Below, one piece after another: positions 59,269-64,000 of a stretch of DNA of 64,000 bases. The position numbers were made by a program, and so were the translations under genes. The notes under the pieces are model-generated. The model was not told where the DNA came from. It ran no database searches and was given only the letters and a program-made list of their open reading frames with translations. Source of the DNA: Limnanthes douglasii subsp. nivea (Eukaryota; Streptophyta; Magnoliopsida; Brassicales; Limnanthaceae); contig JAUPFV010000001.1 in NCBI GenBank assembly GCA_036936605.1, positions 342,437,081 to 342,501,080 of the forward strand. Reading direction: 5' to 3'. The stretch's first letter is position 1. The number at the start of each line of letters is the position of its first letter.

Positions 59269-60498
59269 ATGGCTAACGATTTACTCAATATCAATGACTT
59301 GTCTCCATTGAATGACAAGAATGAGAAGAGTTCTCCACTCAAAAGTTCTAACGAATTCCGCAGCAATAATGACAAGAAGTTATTCTCTAAAGTCTTGAAA
59401 AATGCGGCAGAATGTTCTGAATTTCACCCTGACTTTGTTAAGTCATTTGAAGACCACAATGTGATTCGTTACTCTAAACAAACTAAGACCAATCTCCTGA
59501 CACAATCAAGATCGACAATTATCGGGAAATTCAGTCAGGGTATTCCAAAACGTGCGGCGTTTCATTCTTTTCTTGAGTTTTTTAAATTCAAAGGACTGTT
59601 CACATAATGTTACGCTCGACTCTAGACAGATTCTTATTGAATTCACTTTATTGGAAGATGTTGATAGAATATGGTCGAAGAGTGTATGGAATGTTGATGG
59701 TAAAGTCATGTGGATCATCAAATGGTGTCCTGATAACAGTAAAAATTATGAATTCCATGTTGCCTTGCTTTGGGTGAGGTTTGAAAAACTGCCAGAGTTT
59801 CTGTATAATAGATTTATAATACAGGACTTGGCTGCTTCTTTAGGATTAGCGCATCAAGTTGTTGTTCCTGACGTTAATAGGGCCAAGATGAAATCTTGTT
59901 ATGCATTGGTTGAAATTGATGTGTCCAGAATGTTGAAAAGAAAATTGTGGATATGGTTTGGTGATCTAGATGGTTGCAGTTAGGTGTTAGTTACAAGAAC
60001 GCTCCATATTATTGTCAAAGTTGCCATCATTTGGGACATGGTTCTGAGAAATGTAAAAAGATTGCAAATATAGAAGATGCTAAGGAGAAGGCTACTAGTA
60101 CATAAAATATTGATATACATTCTGATTCTGTTAAGGAAAGTGTTACAAGCTCTCAATGTCCAAAAGATAACCCTAGTTAGCCCTTTATTAAGGTTTACGG
60201 AAGGAAATTAAAATCTATTATCACTACAAAGGATAAGCCAGTGGAATTACACAACAAAGCTATTGCTACAAGCCCTGTAAGAGAGATTTGCTCTCCTAAA
60301 AAAGATCTGGATCTGATAAGTGCTCTTCAAGACCTGAATCAGGATCACAATGCTGATGGTATTGAGTCCACTTCTCCTAAACAAAGCAATATTGGTAGTT
60401 ACAATCCTTCTCTAACAGTTGCTTCCCCCAATTCCTCTGATCATGACTCCAACAGTTGCTTCCCACAATCCTTCTTAGTTGGAATGCTCGTGGTCTAA
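59269..60498 (+). pseudogene. LINE ORF1 (DUF4283-type plus zinc knuckle), frameshifted
   Basis: ORF1 proteins bind LINE RNA. From ATG 59269 (MANDLLNINDLSPLNDKNEK) the reading runs to a stop at 59605-59607. The family domain continues in another frame from 59552 (LDSRQILIEFTLLEDVDRIW, VMWIIKWCPDNS, ALLWVRFEKLPEFLYN), typical of plant LINE DUF4283 proteins. A third frame has the CCHC knuckle YYCQSCHHLGHGSEKC at 60022. Then a Ser/Asp-rich tail ends at 60498. Two frame changes and two TAG/TAA codons break it. ORF2 overlaps the tail. Confidence 0.78.
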
Positions 60499-62847
60499 AT
60501 AATAATGGTACCTTGTCTAGACTCAAGTTTATTATTAATAATTATAAGGTTAAGGTTATTTCTATTCAAGAACCTATGGCTAGGATTGATAAAATGGAGA
60601 GAATTGCTAAGAGAATTGGTTTCAATAATTGTGTTGCTAATTGTTCTAATAAAGTGTGGGTCTTTTGGGATAATGAGATTAACTTAAGTGTCTTGATTGA
60701 CCATGATCAATTTCTCCATATGGAGGTCAATGTCTCTACTTTTTCTGGTTATTTAACTTCTGTTTATGCAAAGAATAAAAGTGTGCAGCGTAAAGAGCTT
60801 TGGAGCAAGCTGAGCATCATACCTAATGAAGATAAGCCCTGGATACTGGCTGGAGACTTCAATGCCATTACATGTTCTGATGACCAGCTTAATTGCTCCT
60901 CTTTTGATGTTTCTAGCTCCGATGACTTCAATGATTTCATCAGGCTCTGCAATCTTGAAGATCCTGGTTATATTGGCTCCAGATATACCTGGAGCAATCA
61001 CAAAGCCTGGAAAAGATTAGACAGAGTCATTATAAACAATATGGCTTCTTCTCTGTTTCACATTCAGGTTTTTCACATGGTCAGAACTTGTTCTGACCAT
61101 GCTCCCCTTCTTATAACTTTGTCAAACTATAATAGCTCTGTCTCTTACAACAAATGTTACTTTAAGTTCATCAATGCTTGGACTAATCACTCTTCTTTTA
61201 TTAATGATGTTGCCCTTAACTGGAATATGCCCTGTAATGGTGACACTAATATGATATTTTGGTTTAAACTTGAGAGACTTAAGAAGTTTCTGAAAGGGTG
61301 GAATATTAACAAATTTGGTAATATTTTCAGCAAGGTTAAAGAGGCTATGGGGGATGTTGCTAATAAAGAGCTTAGTCACCAGCATACCAACAATAATGAC
61401 TCTAAAGCTAACTTAGCTAAGGCCAACAGCTTGCTCCTTCAAGCTCTCAAGAATGAAGAGTGTTATTGGAGACAGAAGTGTTACAACTCTTGGTTAAATG
61501 GGTGTGATGGTAACACTAAGCTTTATCACACTTTTGTTTCTAACAAAAAGAAAAAGAATTCCATTTTGGGTATTAAAGATAATGGTATCTGGTTAACTAA
61601 GAATAATGAGATTGTTGGCTCTGCTAAGTCTTAGTTCAAAGGAATTCTATTTAGCTACACCTATTCTTGTGATGATCCTAATATTCTTGACCCTATTCTT
61701 AGTAACATTCCTAAACTTGTGAGTGGCGCGGAAAACAATGACATTATGAAGCCTACATCTAAAGATGAGATGTGGAACATTGTATCTGCCATGAAGAATG
61801 ACAGTGCTCCAGGAACTGATGGTTTTAACTGCTATTTTCTTAAATCTTGTTGGGACATCTCTGTTTTGACCTTTGCCAGGCTATTAACTCCTATCTTAAG
61901 GGCAATAGGATTCTCAATGGTGTTTTTGCCACTGGGATCTCCCTCATCCCTAAGTCTCCAAACCCTATATCTTGGAACAATTTCAGGCCCATAAGCCTTT
62001 GTACTATATTCAACAGGCTTATCTCTTCCCTTATTAACACCAGAATTGCACACATTCTCCCTAATATTATATCGAAGTGTCAGGGTGCATTTGTAAAAGA
62101 TAGGCTTATTCATGACAATATCTTAATCATTGAAGAAATGCTGCATAACATCAATAGAATGCCTTTTAAGGGTAATATTATTATGCAACTTGATATGTCA
62201 AAGGCATCTGGCAGAATGTCTCATGCCTTTGTTATCAAGGTTATGAAATGCTTTGGGTTCTCTGATGGTCTTTTGGCTCTTATTTACAACCTAATTTCTA
62301 AAGTCATGATTTCCATTCTTGTCAATGGTAATAGCATTGGGTATTTTCCTCAGAAGAATGGATTAAGACAAGGATACCCACTGTTTCCATGTATTTTCAT
62401 CCTTGCCGAGGAAGCTCTCTTAAGAGGCCTTTCTAATCTCTATGAGCCTAACTAAAACATGAAATATTATCTTAAATCAGGCTATATTTTACCTTGTCTT
62501 GCATTTGCAGATGACATTGTCATTTTCACCAATAGCTCTTCGTCTTCTATAATCTGTTGGAGAATTACCAAACTGCCTCCAGTAAAATGATAAATAAGGA
62601 AAAAACAAAGATTATTACCTCTTCTAGGAATGCTGCTCATGCTGCTAACACCAAGCTCAAGTCTTCTACTGGTTTCAACATTGATCATGCTCCATTCAAA
62701 TACCTGGGCATCAACATATCTGCAAATAATAAAGGGAAGAATTTCATTAATCTTATGGCTACAATTCATAATAAAATCCAAACTTGGGATATGAAAGCTT
62801 TGTCTTTTGGGGGCAGGCTGTCCCTCATTAAGAGTGTCCTCTGGTGT
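60456..62847 (+). pseudogene. LINE ORF2: endonuclease and reverse transcriptase, 3'-truncated
   Basis: Endonuclease: LLSWNARGLNN, VISIQEPMARIDKM, PWILAGDFNAITCSDD, GSRYTWSNHKAWKRLDRVII and SDHAPLL, all close to the family active-site signatures. A TAG at 61632-61634 and a frameshift near 61860 interrupt it. RT: NDSAPGTDGFNCYFLKSCW, SWNNFRPISLCTIFNRLISS, CQGAFVKDRLIHDNILI, NGLRQGYPLFPCIFILAEEA (family QGDPLSP), then FADDIVIF with the catalytic DD at 62510. The thumb region FKYLGINISANNKGKNF and SFGGRLSLIKSVL follows, after which sequence changes at about 62847. The zf-RVT end, 3' UTR and tail are lost. It is much better preserved than the minus-strand LINE at 30560-33480. Confidence 0.88.
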
Positions 62848-63059
62848 GGTTTATTTTCGTCAGAGGGTAAGTTTGTAATTTATGTTTAGAATTTTGTGGA
62901 GTTTTGTGAGTATTTAATGTTTGGGTAGAATGTAGAGGGAGAATCAAGCTGCCTGGTTGTATTTAATTTTTATTACCCTCATTTAATGTTGGTGGTTGGG
63001 TATTTATACCTTTGTATTTGGGCCACATGGGCTTTCGGGTCGTGTTTAATGGACTCAGT
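62848..63059 (+). other. unassigned sequence between LINE and copia fragment
   Basis: TTTATACCTTTG near 63003 and ATGGGCTTTCGGGTCGTG suggest possible LTR-type DNA, but no second copy is present. No coding content. Confidence 0.35.
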
Positions 63060-63585
63060 TCTAGAGCCTTTTGTTTCATTCGACCTCTTCACTTGAACTG
63101 CGTGCTTATAGCGATGCTGATTGGGATAATGATTATTATACCCGAAAATTTACTAATGGTTTATGTATTTTTCTTGGAGATTCATTAATCTCATGGAAAA
63201 TTAAAAAACAAGATGTTTTCTCTAGATCGTCTATTGAAGCCGAGTATCGTGCTATGACCGTGACCACTTGTGAGATTGTTTGGTTACGATGGCTTCTTGC
63301 AGATATGAGGGTTAATATTACTAAACCTACTTCCTTACATTGTGATAACAAAAGCGCCATCCATATAGCAAATAATTCTATTTTCATGAGAGGACGAAGC
63401 ACACTAAAATAGATTGTCATTTCACTCGACATCATCTTCAGATTGACACTATCTCGCTTCAATACGTTCCATCAGCTTTATAGGTTGCTGATATTTTCAC
63501 AAAGGCTCAGTCAAGATCGTAGTTTCGTTTTCTTTGTGACAAACTCTCAATGATTATTACTGTTCATTGTGAGTTTGAGAGAGGG
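63060..63585 (+). pseudogene. copia RNase H and 3' end
   Basis: Reading: FHSTSSLELRAYSDADW, RKFTNGLCIFLGDSLISWK, SSIEAEYRAMTVTTCEIVWL, SLHCDNKSAIHIANNSIF. A frameshift near 63405 follows and then DIIFRLTLSRF-like remnants. The purine tract TTTGAGAGAGGG (63574-63585) precedes the LTR. The 5' part of the element is missing. Confidence 0.85.
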
Positions 63586-63747
63586 TGTTAGAGATCTAAG
63601 GGCCCAAGCCCATTAACCTTTTATTTTATCTATAAATATAAGTTTATATTCTATGTGATAAATACACTTTCTAATAAATAGAAACCCCAGCCTTTTATTG
63701 GCGGCTACTTCTCTCTTTTCTCTCTTTGTTTCTTTATACACGCAACA
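63586..63747 (+). repeat. short copia LTR (162 bp)
   Basis: TGTTAGAGATCTAAGGGC ... ACACGCAACA, directly after a purine tract. It contains TATAAATA at 63631-63638 and a CT-rich leader (TTCTCTCTTTTCTCTCTTTG). Only one copy is in the window. Confidence 0.7.
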
Positions 63748-64000
63748 AGGCTATGTTGATTGTTAAAGGTTTTCAGCAAAAGGAAGGTGTATACTGCATT
63801 GATATTTTCTCTCAAGTTGTGAAGCTAAATACAATCGGATTGGTTTTTGGAATTGGGACTGCATAAAACTTATATCTTGAGTAGCTAGATATGAAGGTTG
63901 CATTCATTCACGGTTATTTGAAAAAAAAAAGATATTATATGGTGCAACCGTAATATAAATGAGAATCTGGTTTGCAAATCGAAGAAAAGTTTGTATGGTT
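63748..64000 (+). pseudogene. copia RT fragment running off the window
   Basis: Reading: LIVKGFQQKEGVYCIDIFSQ, VVKLNTIGLVFGI, YLELDMKVAFIHGYL (broken by a stop), YYMVQP and a final KKSLYG-like piece. This is the N-terminal half of a copia RT, in the same orientation as the preceding LTR. It could be the target into which the previous element inserted, or a scrambled part of it. Confidence 0.75.

Overview
The window is AT-rich plant nuclear DNA, most likely from a eudicot. The evidence is a multi-exon nuclear gene for a plastid protein, Ty3/gypsy elements of the Tat type, several Ty1/copia elements, L1-type LINEs, a Mutator-like element and a eukaryotic tRNA gene. There is no bacterial or organellar gene organisation. 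Only three loci look like functional host genes: a complete 13-exon PTAC14/PAP7-type SET-domain gene (55293-58465, +), a small PPR-type gene (50290-51018, +) and tRNA-Thr(AGU) (29137-29210, -).

Layout. 1-11749 holds two decayed Tat-type gypsy elements in opposite orientation. Element A (+) keeps RT/RNase H and integrase, an 87-bp tandem array and an antisense extra ORF. Element B (-) keeps a truncated 3' LTR, an antisense extra ORF with its own TATA box, a 46-bp tandem array, integrase, RNase H/RT, a gag remnant and the 5' LTR. B is interrupted by a +-strand LTR. 16070-21633 is a young Ty1/copia element with readable gag and pol, preceded by the 3' tail of a second copy that shares its left LTR. 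21950-23400 is a very degraded gypsy element.

25110-28152 is a cluster of decayed minus-strand gene fragments: an aminoalcohol phosphotransferase, a UPL1/2-type HECT E3 ligase, a possible PPR piece and an unidentified exon. It is followed by the tRNA gene and by a broken copy of the PPR gene that lies intact 21 kb downstream. 30560-33480 is an L1-type LINE (-). 33800-47290 holds three decayed copia elements (-) and foldback elements. 47435-50067 is a probable Mutator-like element with a broken transposase. After the PPR and PTAC14 genes come a + strand LINE (58957-62847) and two copia pieces up to the window end.

No new defence or metabolic system is visible. The more unusual observations are the antisense gene with its own promoter in the Tat element, the position-conserved but unrelated tandem arrays next to it, the hairpin-rich copia LTR with its shared-LTR tandem, and the gene-fragment cluster, which could reflect capture by a transposon. 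All domain calls are by eye from translated motifs; no database search was run.
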